Source of the DNA: Gnetum montanum
Lineage: Eukaryota > Streptophyta > Gnetopsida > Gnetales > Gnetaceae
Assembly (NCBI GenBank): GCA_015680685.1
Contig: MNCI01003306.1
Location: 176,517-234,123 of the forward strand
Direction of reading: 5' to 3'
Length of the DNA stretch: 57,607 bases
The notes below the pieces were generated by a model, which did not search any database, was not told where the DNA came from, and saw nothing but the letters and a program-made list of their open reading frames with translations. Position numbers and translations under genes: made by a program. This document shows positions 23,080 through 33,893 of the stretch, piece by piece (the first letter of the stretch is position 1; every line of letters starts with the position of its first letter).

Positions 23080-24600
23080 TTGAAGATTCCTGAAACTTTC
23101 AAGCAAGAGCCCCTTGCACTGAAAATGCTATTGGCTAGAATGGATTATGTGTTTTTGAAAAATGAAAAGCTGGTCATAATCAATGCCAATCTTGCTCCAA
23201 AGCAGAAAAGGATGTTGTTGAAGGTAGTCAAAACATGGTTAATAGCTTTTTCTTGGTCATATCCTAAACTCACAAGGATTGATCCTAGGATATGCTAGCA
23301 TCACATTTACATTAATCCAACCATGAAGCCAAAAAGATAGCCACAGAGGTAATTGAACCCCAAACTGAAGTAGATTGTCAAGGAGAAAATCGAGCAACTC
23401 TTCAAGATGGGGTTCATTTATCCCATTGCAGATAGTGAGTGGGTTAGTCCACTCATAAATTGTGCTAAAGAAAGATGGCAAGTGGTGGGTCTGCATTGAT
23501 TTTTAGCTATTGAATATGGCAACATTCAAAGATCATTTTCCATTGCCATTTGTTGACCAAGTGCTCAACACAGTATCTGGGCATTGCTACTATAGCTTTC
23601 TAGATGGTTATAGTGGCTATAACCAAATTCAAATTGCACTAGAAGGCCAATCAAAGACAACATTCACAAGTCCTTAGGGGATTTTTGCATATTGCAAGAT
23701 GCCATTTAGTCTATGTAATGCTTATGCTACATTCCAATGCCTAGTTTTGAGTGATTTTCAATAGTAGATTGGTAGTGGTGTGGCAATCTTCATGAATGAC
23801 TTCTTCACTTATGGAGCTACATTTGAGCAAGCCTTGAACTGCCTTGAGCAAGTGCTAAAATTATGTGTTGAAACCAACTTGTGACTCAATTGGTAGAAAA
23901 GTTACTTAATGGTCTAAGAGGGCATTGTATTGGGGCACAAAATATCGCAAGCAGGAATTGAGGTAAACCCTAAGAAAAGAAGGGTCATCCAAAGAATAAC
24001 CTACCAACCAAAAATAGTTAAAGATGTTCCATAATTCCTTGGACATACTCGCTACTACCAGAAATTCATAGAGAATTTCTCTAAGCTCACAAAACCATTG
24101 GTGGAATTGACAAAGAAAGATGCTCCCTTTGTCTGGATTGCGGAATGTGAAAAAATATTCTAACAGCTGAAAAAGGAACTTGTAGAAACTCCAAGTATAC
24201 AAGCACCTAACTGGTCCAGGCCATTTCATATCATGATGGATGCATCGAATTATGCCTTGGGAGCAATGTTGATGTAGTTAGATGACAAGAAACATCCATA
24301 CTACATCCACTGTGCTAGCTAAAGCATTCTGGGTGGACAACTAAACTACACCACCACAGATAAAGAATTGATGGAAATGGTGTTTGCTTTAGAGAAGTTT
24401 AGGCATTATGTGCTTGGATACAAGGTGTTTGTGCACATGGACCATAGTGATATCTGCTTCATGATGAACAAGCCAATGGTGAGCCCCCATGTCATATGAT
24501 GGCTAGTGATCTTGCAGGAATTTGATCTGATAATGGTAGATTGAAAGGGTACTAAGAATGTGGTTGCTAATCACTTGTCTTGATTTCAATGGGACAACAA
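23080..24600 (+). pseudogene. pol: E2 reverse transcriptase and RNase H remnant
   Basis: RT landmarks in order are EQLFKMGFIYPIADSEWVSP, LKKDGKWWVCIDF (after a one-base frame change near 23460), FLDGYSGYNQI, and the catalytic box FMNDFF at 23792-23806. There the first Asp of the usual MDD is Asn. RNase H follows: FHIMMDASNYALGAML (24220-24270), then TDKELMEMVFALEKFRHYV and HMDHSD. These would copy the RNA genome into DNA. Stops such as those replacing Gln and Trp, plus the Asn change, inactivate it. Confidence 0.88.
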
Positions 24601-24787
24601 AGAGGAAGAAGATCCATTATCTAATATGTTTTCTAATGAACTCCTCTTTATTGCGACTATAACTAAACAATGGCCCAATGAGCCTAAATGGTATGATGTT
24701 ATTCTCGCCTATCTTCTCACTTAAGAGATGCCTCAAGGGTTGGACCACTAGAAGAAACAATAGTTTTTTCACTAGGTAAAACACTTT

Positions 24788-25933
24788 GTGGAGATCAACA
24801 AACACCTCTACAGAGTGTGCCCTGATGGCCTAGTTCATTGGTGTGTCCTTGATGTCGATCAACTACATGTTCTCCAAGATGATCATGAAGGTCCTTGTGG
24901 AGGACATTATGGTGGGAGATGCATGGCCATTAAAATCCTAATGGTAGGGTACTATTGGCCAGTAATCTTCAATGATTCTCACCATTATGTTCTCTCTTGT
25001 GAATAATGCCAATGAGATGGTGGAATGACTACTCAAATGGAGGAACCTCAACAATGGATTCAATCATTAGAATCCTTCAACATCTAGGGCATTGATTTCA
25101 TGGGTTCCATCACACCCATGTCAAATGGAAAGGCATGCATCATAGTCACTGTTAACTATTGTATGAAATGGGTAGAAGTAGCAACCATCATTAAATGTAC
25201 ATCTTCTACTATTGCTCGATTTGTACAAAAAAATGTTGTAAATAGGTTTGGTGCACCATGTGCATTAATTTCTAATAATGGCACTCACTTTACAAGCACT
25301 ACTTTTCAGAAGTTCATGAAACTCTTGGGGGTTGAACATAAACTCACAACACCTTATCATCCCCAAGCTAATGATCAAGCTAAGGTTACCAATAGGAAAA
25401 TCACAAGGATACTAACAAGAATAGTTAGCAAGTATAGGAAAGATTGGAGCACAAAACTCAACAATGCCCTTTAGGCCTATTGCTCAACATGGAAACTTCC
25501 TATAGGCTACTCTCTCTATGAGCTTGTGTACAGAAAATTACCAACACTTCCCATTCAATCCAAGCTTTGTACACTTTCAATAGCTTGTGACCTTGACCTT
25601 GACTTAAGTCTAGCTCAGAAAGAAAGACTAATGAATCTTAACTTGCTAGATGAAAACCAATTGGGAGCCCTATCATCTAACAAGTTGCATAAGGCCTACA
25701 ACAAAAAGCATCATGACCTAAAAATTAGAAAAGTCAACTTTTAACTGGGAGACAAGGTTCTCTACTAGAACTCCACACATGTACCTCAATGAACTAAGTT
25801 TCAAACATTGTGGGAAGGACCTTACATCATTTATGAGACTTTTCCTTTTGGGTCCATGATGATCTATAAACTCAAGAGCCCAAATAATAAATAGCTTATC
25901 AACATCCAAAAAATTAAACCTTCCCATGAGCAT
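24788..25933 (+). pseudogene. pol: E2 integrase remnant
   Basis: The zinc-binding region has DDHEGPCGGHYGG, then YYWPVI and SCE-stop-CQ. The core holds GIDFMGSI (first Asp kept), ALISNNGTHF (second catalytic Asp is Asn, codon 25274-25276) and NDQAKVTNR (catalytic Glu is Lys, codon 25382-25384). A 124-codon window (25100-25474) is open. The C-terminal part continues through LWEGPYIIYETF to about 25933. With D-N-K in place of D-D-E, the enzyme would be dead even without stops. Confidence 0.87.
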
Positions 25934-27846
25934 AAGCCAGCCAATACAATAAAAGCCTCATCGGATGGACAACAACATTTCATATTTCATATCTCCTCCT
26001 TTCAACTTAGTCATAGGGGAGATGGTCAACCATGCTAACCATATAAGTGGCTCCTTAGTTTTTCAATTTTTTGTTTTACACATTCTTTATTTTACATCTT
26101 CTTATTTTCATGTTATTAATCTTTTCGAATTTTTTTTTACACGATCATTAGTACATTTGCTATTTCTTGGATATTTTACACTTTCTTTTATATTTTCTTT
26201 TATTTTATTTGGTGTGATTTTCTAACTATTTGTTAATAAGTGCCAGGTTCATTGGTAATGCGTTGCTTGATGGCGGTATGTACTATTTTTATTATTTGAT
26301 TTTTGGTGTTTGGGTTATGGCTCTAAATTTCATCACGAATGATTAGGACATGGTTTCTTTTTCATGCAATAGGCAATGAGTCGACAACATCCACCCATCC
26401 ACAAACTCTATGATTTTCCTTATTTTGGAAACAAGTAATCCATTTTTCATTAACATAACTTTAATAAATTTATGACTATGGTAGTTTCCAAAATTGGGAA
26501 GCATTTAAAGGTTTGAATAGGGTGTGACTTCAAGGGGATTCGATATTCTTTGTGCCTTTCTATTTGCTTGGGTGCATGTGTGTTTTCATGGATTTCTTAT
26601 CGTTCCATGTCGACCAATAAAAGGAAGTTAAATAAGTCCTTACATAATGTGGTTCTCATTAGAAAAAAAAATGATGAGAATTCAAAGCACACCCCTTAGA
26701 TAGCATAAAAGCATATGTCTTTGCATGGTGTGGTTTCCATTTAAAAAAACAATGGGAATTCAAAGCACACCCCTTAGACAAAATAAATAGGTTACAAGCA
26801 CTGGATATGGGACTCATCCCCTCTAACTAAAGCCCTTCTTCACTTCCTACTTCTTCTCTAATAAGGAATGGTGGTTGTTTTGTGGGAGCACACTTGTGTC
26901 TCAGGGGATGNCACACACACTCTCTCATCCATCTATGCTTTCTGTATCTCATCTTACTAGTGATTTCATGTTCTGGTTCGATGTCCTAGTTCGATATGTT
27001 GGAATTCTTAGTTAGTTTCTTTTGGGCTTTTGTACTTAACCATCTGTAACCATTAATCATCTGCAAATCCCATGGACTCTTTGGTTTGAAGTTATGCAAG
27101 GGCATAAAAGGCCTGTGCCTACTTTGGGGAGGATCCACTTGCATATCTTTTGGGTGGGTTAGTTAAGTTCTTTATCCATAGATACTTTTACAATCAAATT
27201 CTTTTTTGTTACCCCATCAATGACATCCAATGGTGCACATCTTGACAACATTTTTCAATGAACTTTCCTTTTTATTGTTGTGAATTCATACGTCCTCTTA
27301 AATTATTTTCTTGTGTTAAACTTTTTCAAATTTAATGGACCACTTATCTATTTTACCCTATTTGTCAACCTTTCCACTAATACTACTAAAGGAATCAATC
27401 TACCAACAATCACAACCTAGTTAAGTGTAACCACTGACAAGACAAGGTAATTAACAACTATGTGCTACACATTACATACTAATTCATGCTTCTTTTGTGA
27501 TTGTAGTGGGAAGCATGGACTAGAAGCAAGATTATCTTCACCAAGGATGATGCAACAATACCATACAATGAGGACCATTTGTGATTTTTGGATCTCTTCT
27601 CTCATTCTTCAGCTATTAAGAGGTGTTGGATGTCAATGTTATCTAAGGTATTCACTTCTCTTATCATGAACACCCAATTTTATAAAAACTATAAGTCTAT
27701 ACACTTGGGCACTTAGAGTTTGTTGATTCGATTTTTGTCTGTTTGTATGTTAGTCAATCATCCCATACCTACCAAATATATTTTGTAAAGAACTTGTTCC
27801 TCCTCTTCTTCACTCAAAGATGAGTTTTCATTCAATTGTGGAAGTA
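25934..27846 (+). other. E2 post-pol non-coding region
   Basis: No ORF of interest. It holds the purine-rich motif TTAGTCATAGGGGAG (26007-26021) and T-rich spacer. A 78-bp-period duplication lies around CAAAGCACACCCCTTAGA (about 26640-26785), and a stem-loop is at 27093-27145. The LTR-adjacent segment ends CAATTGTGGAAGTA before 27847. Blocks are shared with E0, E1 and E4, so the region is a defined module. One unknown base is at 26911. Confidence 0.65.
27093..27145 (+). ncRNA. Nested stem-loop, E2 copy
   Basis: Outer arms are TATGCAAG (27093-27100) and CTTGCATA (27138-27145), 8 bp. The inner hairpin is AGGC/GCCT with loop CTGT (27109-27120). ACTTTGGGGAGGA follows, as in E1. Compared with E1, two outer pairs and one inner pair have changed on both sides so that pairing is kept. 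Confidence 0.5.
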
Positions 27847-28242
27847 TGATGAATCACATTGTTCATCTTCTCCAATGTCAAGTACACGATGTCAGGTATT
27901 CGACGTCAAGGTCTTGATGCAACATCAGGTATTCGATGTCAAGGGGTATACACTAGCCTATAAATATAGTGCCTAGGCTTTCAATTTGGAATTAGTTTTG
28001 GTCATTTTTTAGTCAAAGTAGCGAAGCTCTTGTAGTTTATTCTCTCCAAAGTTATAATATTTTCTAAGTGCCCATAAAAGAATTCTAAGTGTATACAGTT
28101 CTTTGTTTGAGCACTGATGTACCTGAGTGCAACAGTGTGATAGGAATAAAATGAGCTCTTTTAACAATCCTTGTAACACTGAGAATATATTAATATTTCT
28201 TTTAATGCACTTTACTTTCATGCCTTCTACTTAAATGCATTT
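27847..28242 (+). repeat. E2 3' LTR, first part
   Basis: It starts TGATGAATCACA and matches the E2 5' LTR, including CCTATAAATATAG near 27957. It breaks off at ATGCATTT, where E3 is inserted. The last five bases (28238-28242, CATTT) are the left target duplicate. Confidence 0.9.
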
Positions 28243-28419
28243 TGAAACACCACAAAATTTCATGTCTCTGCATCTTAACTACAAATTTAGCTAAGTGTTA
28301 AAACAGTGGCACTTTGCCCATATTTTTTCAAGTGTTGAGTGTAGTCAACTCCAACTACCAGATTTGCAAAAAAATTTTAAGTGTTAGAACGATGGCACTT
28401 TCTGCACCATGTCACGCTA

Positions 28420-28670
28420 CGTAGCATAGCCCTACGTAGCACACCTGTTACACTATGTAGCATAGCACCCTATTATGCTGCATAGCGTAGCACCATGTCT
28501 ACTACATCGTAGCACCCTATTACGCTACATAACGTTGCACCCTATCCCTTGCATAGCGTAGCACCATGTCTACTATAGCATAGCACCCTATTACACTGCA
28601 TAGCGTAGCACTCTATTACGATGTGTAGCGTAGCACCCTATCAAGTTGTGTAGCGTAGCGCAGTGTAACA
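28420..28670 (+). repeat. Short CGTAGC-type tandem array in the E3 5' LTR
   Basis: Roughly 25-40 bp units built from TAGCGTAGCACCCTATTACG-like sequence recur imperfectly. Sub-motifs TACGCTA and TAGCGTA are inverse to each other, so the array is rich in small palindromes. An expanded form lies at 35640-35940. Confidence 0.65.
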
Positions 28671-28689
28671 CACTTGTCTAGTGTAGTAG

Positions 28690-28995
28690 ACAGTGTCCTG
28701 TGCCCCACGCGTAACATGGGACAAGTGCAGTAGATAGTAGCAACCAACATCCCATGTCCCACGCATAACATGAGACGAGTGCAGTGGATAGTAGTAACCA
28801 GTGCCTCATGTCCCACGCGTAACATGGGATGAGCACAGTAGACAGTAGCAACCAGTGTCCCATGTCCCATGCGTAACATGGGACGAGTGCAGTGGATAGT
28901 AGCAACTAGCATCCCGTGTCCCATGCGTAACACAATATGAGCATAGTAGATAGTGTCTTGTGTCCTGCATGTAACACAAGAAAAACATAGCAAAT
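28690..28995 (+). repeat. 54-bp minisatellite in the E3 5' LTR
   Basis: About six units, with exact 54-bp spacing of CATGTCCCA-type starts at 28753, 28807 and 28861. Each unit contains an inverted repeat, CCCATGT and ACATGGG around a roughly 10-nt loop, followed by a GAGTGCAGTAGATAGTAGCAA-like linker. The antisense strand is open across all units because 54 is a multiple of three. I treat this as repeat, not gene. Confidence 0.8.
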
Positions 28996-29764
28996 AGCGT
29001 GATCCCACCCACCGCACTGCCACATGGTACCTAATCTACATTTTTGGGCTAACCTTAGTTCTATAAATACCCCCACATCTTAATTTTTAGAGGGGAAAAA
29101 AGGAGGGAAGAAGGGGAGGAGGAGGAGGCTTCCATTCTAGACCAAAAGGCAGTTGGCACTTCCATTTTGGCATTTGGCACTTTGGCATCTTGGCACTTAT
29201 CTCCATGGATGAACAAGACCCAAAACACACCACATCGACAAAGAGGCACAACTACACTGCATGGTACATTACAGTCCCATTGTAGCCCTATAGAACATCA
29301 CATGGTACACCGTGACTACCCACCCGATAGACACAATCCAACACAATGAGCACCAGACTTCACAGCCTGACACCACCAAGGCTATGACTACACTCCCACT
29401 ACACCAATTGTACACTATGTATACCTTTGTGAATTAGCTATGCCCCCCCTTTTGGGGTAGTGCATCTTCTTACTCAAACTCTCTTTTTGTCTATTATATC
29501 ATTTTACATTATCAAGTGTTTGATCGTGTCTACTATCCTGGTTACACGCTTTGACATGTTTCTACTATTGTGCATCCCACATTTTCTTTCATTTCAACCA
29601 TCCCATGTTACATTTCAAAGTTACTACTAGCAACAGGTTATTTGACAGCTTGTAAGTCCCTATCTAATCAACCAGCACAGCCCTCACATGGATTCAGGGT
29701 TAGGTTGTACGCTCAATAACCTCTCAGTGTTCCAACCACCAACGTTTTCAGACATCATAGTTTT

Positions 29765-29783
29765 TGGCGCTAGAAGGAGGGCC
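29765..29783 (+). promoter_or_regulatory. E3 primer-binding site
   Basis: TGGCGCTAGAAGGAGGGCC follows the 5' LTR after five bases. The TGGCGC start is typical of gypsy primer sites, and its end GGGCC is usual in related plant elements. The cognate tRNA is not identified. Confidence 0.55.
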
Positions 29784-30490
29784 CAAACCTCCATGTCTCT
29801 TCCATGTGTCACAGGTAATCTTGCACATTGTCTGTACCCCATCACTAGAAGCCTACTAGTGTAGATGTGACACCCCTGTGGTTGTCTATGCTTCGAGTGG
29901 TGCGGATTGGTCGCCATGACAGTTCCTATGGAACCCTCTCGGAAGAAAGCCCTAAACTATCTACCTGCATCATATGTAGCATAGCGACCCTATCAATGTA
30001 GTGCTTCCACTATGTTACGTTGTCTATTTTGTTATGCTATCTACTATGATATGTTATCTACTGCGTTATGTTGTCTACTATGTTACACTATCCACTGTGT
30101 TACATTATCCATTGTGTTACGCTACCCACTGTGTTATGCTAACTGTATCCGGTGTAGCATAGCAACCTCGTCAGCGTACCAAGCTCTAGGATAGCGAGTG
30201 TAGCACCAGAGTTGGCCATTTTTCACAGTTTTCATACTTAGCATTTTTTCTTCAATTTCATACTTAGCATTTTTTCTATATTTTTACACTTAACGATTTT
30301 CATACAATTTTCTGCTACTAACAGACTTAGTCATTTTTCTATAGTTTTCAAAGTTAGCCATTTTCTGCAAACTGCAACTCTCACAACTTGATTTATGAAT
30401 ATGAATCTTGGTCAACCTTCCACAACAATATCTAACACATTTGATACCACAATCCAGCCAAAGCATGCCGCACTAAGCCACGAACAATAC
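29784..30490 (+). other. E3 leader with two tandem-repeat blocks
   Basis: There is no coding evidence. At about 30013-30140 a 17-bp unit (GTTACACTATCCACTGT and variants) is repeated seven or eight times. At about 30217-30365 a unit of roughly 22-25 bp containing TTTTCATACTTAGCATTTT is repeated four to six times with decay. Confidence 0.6.
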
Positions 30491-30491
30491 A

Positions 30492-33400
30492 ATTTTTTTT
30501 TGTGCCAAAATTCAAGTAGGATTACTAGTGGATTATCTTGATTTGGCATCAAAACAAGACTATGAACGAGTCCAAAGGAATGGACAGGAGTACAACCCCT
30601 CCTTGTTTCACATAATCCCACTCACAGAGTCCTACCACTAGTTGTTGTCCCAACTCATCTGTGCAAACAAGCATGATGCAAGGACAACCTACAAGGAAGC
30701 CTCACAGAAGAAAGAAGATGAGTTTGAGGCCCACTCCGAGCATAAGAGCCCCCTCTACATCGTCCTCCAACAACCACTCCCTAGTATAGTCCCTTCTTGG
30801 TTTGGTCCACCCATCCTCTCCGAGATGGTGACCATGCCAATTCAACCTTCCTCGCAAGCAACTAATGCATTTTCCCAACACTATGCTCATGCAGGGGCCA
30901 CCTCCTAGCCCCAAACAACTCAAGCATCCTACCTTCCACCTGTCTCATTAGCATCAATAGTGTTCATCTGACCCACTCATGTGTGGCCTACTTCGATCAT
31001 CGCACCCATCGCTCAGCCAAGACATCAACAACTATCCGTTATGATGTTAAACTAGCAATGCCCATCTGCTACAACATTAAACTAGAAAACTCCACAACCA
31101 ACAATTCTACCCTATGCTATGCAACCAACCCAAGCCCAACCAATGCAACTGGTAGGCACATCCCCAAGCTTGGATCAGGCATTCCAGCTAATCTAAAGCT
31201 TGACGGAGGAGACCAACTGACTTAACGCTACCTCCTCTAACACCATCAAGATGGTGGACTTTTACCAAGATGATCCGATAAGTCCTACGGTACCATCTGT
31301 AACTCTCCCAACTGGAGTCCAGTTGCCACAATTCACCAAGTACAATGGTGAAGGGGACCCCAATGCACACTTGGTCATATTTCGATCTGAGTGCCTACTC
31401 CTTCAAGCTTGGCCACATGCCATCATGCGCATGTTCCACATGTCACTCACTAGCAAGGCCTTAGATTGGTATCACATGTTACCCAAGGCCTCAATCTCCT
31501 CTTTGGAGGATCTCATAAGCTAGTTTGTGACACGCTTCAAGTACAACCTAAAGCCTGAAGCAACCCTCGACCAGCTCTTGCAAGTTAAGCAAGGGCCTCT
31601 AGAGCCCATGCCAAAATTCCTCCAACATTGGAATGTTGCATTGAGTGAAATGCATGAACCCTTAGCAGAGACACATCTACTAGCCATCTTCAAAGATGCA
31701 GTAAATGACTTCATTAAGTCCAAATTGTATTATCTAGTCCCGAAGTCTCTTAGCCAAGCCTTTGCCCAAACAAAAGGCATAGAGGAAGCAGCACAAGCTA
31801 GCAATGACCCAGCCTACATGGCCTACAGAAAGTAACATGCTTGCAAGCAAAACATAGCAGTGGCAATAGTGGCAACAAGCACAAAAGGAACCAACCGGTG
31901 CCTGATAGCTAAGTAGCCCAACACCCAAACTAACAAAATTGCCAACTCTAGAGCCAACTCACCTACATTAGTAGGGGCCATCCCAAGGCCCAACTTTTAG
32001 TGCAAGGACCACTCAAAGTATACACCACTACCAATGGAACCCTCTGAACTATTGGAGAAACTCCTAAAAGTTGAGCAAATCCAACACAAACATGTATCAA
32101 TGATTACCCACCAAAAACATTATAGGTACTACGAACTACTGAGGAACTCTGCCTCAACAATACCAAATGAGCCCCTAGTCCCACAACACTTCAAGATGGA
32201 CCAATATTGTCATTACCACTAGTTGTCTGGTCATAGTACAAACAACTGTCATGCTTTGCAAGATGACCTGCAAAGAATGATAAAACGGGGCCAATTGGTG
32301 CTAGACATAGCGAGCCAATCGAATGCAGATGATGCTTCCTATGTCATAAACTCCATTAGCATAGGTGGCAAGTCTAAGCCTGTGCAACAGCCTTTTGTGA
32401 TCCATGTACCTCTCAGCAAAGCAAGGATCCCCTTAGCCTCCACAAACAAGAGGCCTGCCTTTTTTATCACAGTGGCACCTTTGACATCCACAACACCCTT
32501 TGTGGTCAAGGTCTCAAACCAATCATTTGCTAGGACGTTAAACTAGCATGATGCAACAACAATAACCACTAAGCAACCTTTCATTGTCAAGGTGCCATAA
32601 TGAGTTGGTCACACAAAAACTCCTAAAACAACTCCTAATCCACCCTTTATCATAAGGGTTCCATAATGTGATGGCCCCTCACCTACCTGAATCCCAACAA
32701 TGGGCAACATCTTAATCCCCCCTCCTTCAAGGGTTGACCCCATTAGTAACCTAGGTAGGCCTACCAAATGGTAATGCAAGAGGACAAATGAATGCCTCAC
32801 AACCCCCACGGTTGAAGCAAAGACTATAATCAACAAGAAACAACCAAACACTGGGGCCCCTACCCCCAAGCAAACCAAGCCCAAGTCCCCTCCATGAGAG
32901 ATCTATCTCTCAAGCCACATGGAGGAAATCAAGGCCAACACAACAACCAATGACAAGGACTTCATAGCTGCACTAACCCAAGTAAAACAAATGCTCAAGC
33001 AAAAGAACACAATGTTGAGCTTGTATGACTTGGTCATGACCTCATCTACTCACTACCAAGCATTGGCCTGAATCTTCGCATCCATTCCTATTACAAAGGA
33101 CATCCCTACAAATGAGGCATCCATCCATGCAACGATGTTGCCCCCTACACCATAAGAATTAGGTTCAACATCTCTATCCTTTTACAACAATGTAATCAAA
33201 GTTAACCCCAAATGAGGGGAGGTCACTATAGCTCCACTATCCATTAGCATTCGTGTTGGGTAGTGCATTATCCATAGAGTCCATGTCGATGATGGTGCGA
33301 CAACAAACATAGTAATGTACTCCATCATTGATAAGCTAGGCCTGGTAGCTAAAATCAGGCCAACCAAAATCACATGTTTAAAATCCTTCAACGAATCACC

Positions 33401-33893
33401 TGTCACTGTCAAGGGTACAATCAACCTAGCCTTCATGGTAGGAGAGCAATTCCCCACTAGTGCAAATTTCACTATCATAGAGGAGATGCCAGGTATCAAC
33501 ATGATTCTAGGTAGGCCTTGGCTAGCCCAACTAAGGGTCATCTCCTCTCCCATCCACCAAGAAATCCACCTTCCATACGAAGATGGTCAAGTTATCATCT
33601 ATGGTGATAATGCCTCCTCTTCGACTATCCATGACATAGACATGGCGCAAGTTTCGAAAGAGGAGTTTCTTAGTGGTACACCTACAACAACCAATGCAAC
33701 ATCTAAGGCTAACACACCTGAACGAGTGGTTGAAGCCAACAGCCTCCCAGAGGATCCTAAGCCTTACACACCCCCTAATCCACACCTGATTAGGAAGCAA
33801 TTATGTGATCAAGACTTTTCCTTGGCCAAAAACATGTTAAGCACCATCTCATCCCTTGCCTCCATTGGCCATGCATTTTTGATTTTTTCTTAG
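30492..33893 (+). pseudogene. gag: E3 gag-protease polyprotein remnant
   Basis: A single reading frame of about 1130 codons can be followed with about twenty nonsense codons and no frameshift. The N-terminal part is Pro/Gln-rich. The retrotransposon gag domain is at 31251-31835 (QLPQFTKYNGEGDPNAHL, then KALDWYHMLP). A C/H cluster at 32205-32250 (CHYH, stop, LSGHSTNNC) is followed by LQRMIKRGQL. A linker carries several PF[VI][VI]xVP repeats. The protease at 33285-33560 has active site VDDGATTN and motif MILGRPWLA. The DDG triplet replaces the usual DSG/DTG, as variable second residues do in some Tat-group proteases. It is non-functional as it stands. Confidence 0.85.

Larger units (their letters stand above)
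28243..29759 (+). repeat. E3 5' LTR
   Basis: This direct repeat of 35468-37088 includes CGTAGC-type arrays (about 28420-28670) and a 54-bp minisatellite (about 28690-28990). A TATA-like TCTATAAATACCC is near 29060. A CCCCCC-TTTT-GGGG hairpin lies near 29443. It is about 100 bp shorter than the 3' LTR because the arrays hold fewer units. Confidence 0.9.

Noticed and set aside
28690-28995. Possible CRISPR array (repeats of even length with hairpins)
   Set aside because: Units are contiguous without unique spacers, they lie in an LTR, and the genome is a plant.
28616-29023. Antisense frame of 135 codons with an 18-residue repeat in the E3 5' LTR, and a similar one at 35879-36340
   Set aside because: It is explained by a 54-bp tandem repeat whose unit length is a multiple of three. 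There is no domain and no codon-level evidence of selection, so it is reported as a repeat.
33182-33553. Minus-strand frame of 123 codons containing MDSGA, like a retropepsin active site
   Set aside because: It is exactly antisense to the genuine plus-strand protease of E3, whose downstream ILGRPWL motif is in place. The match is a coincidence.
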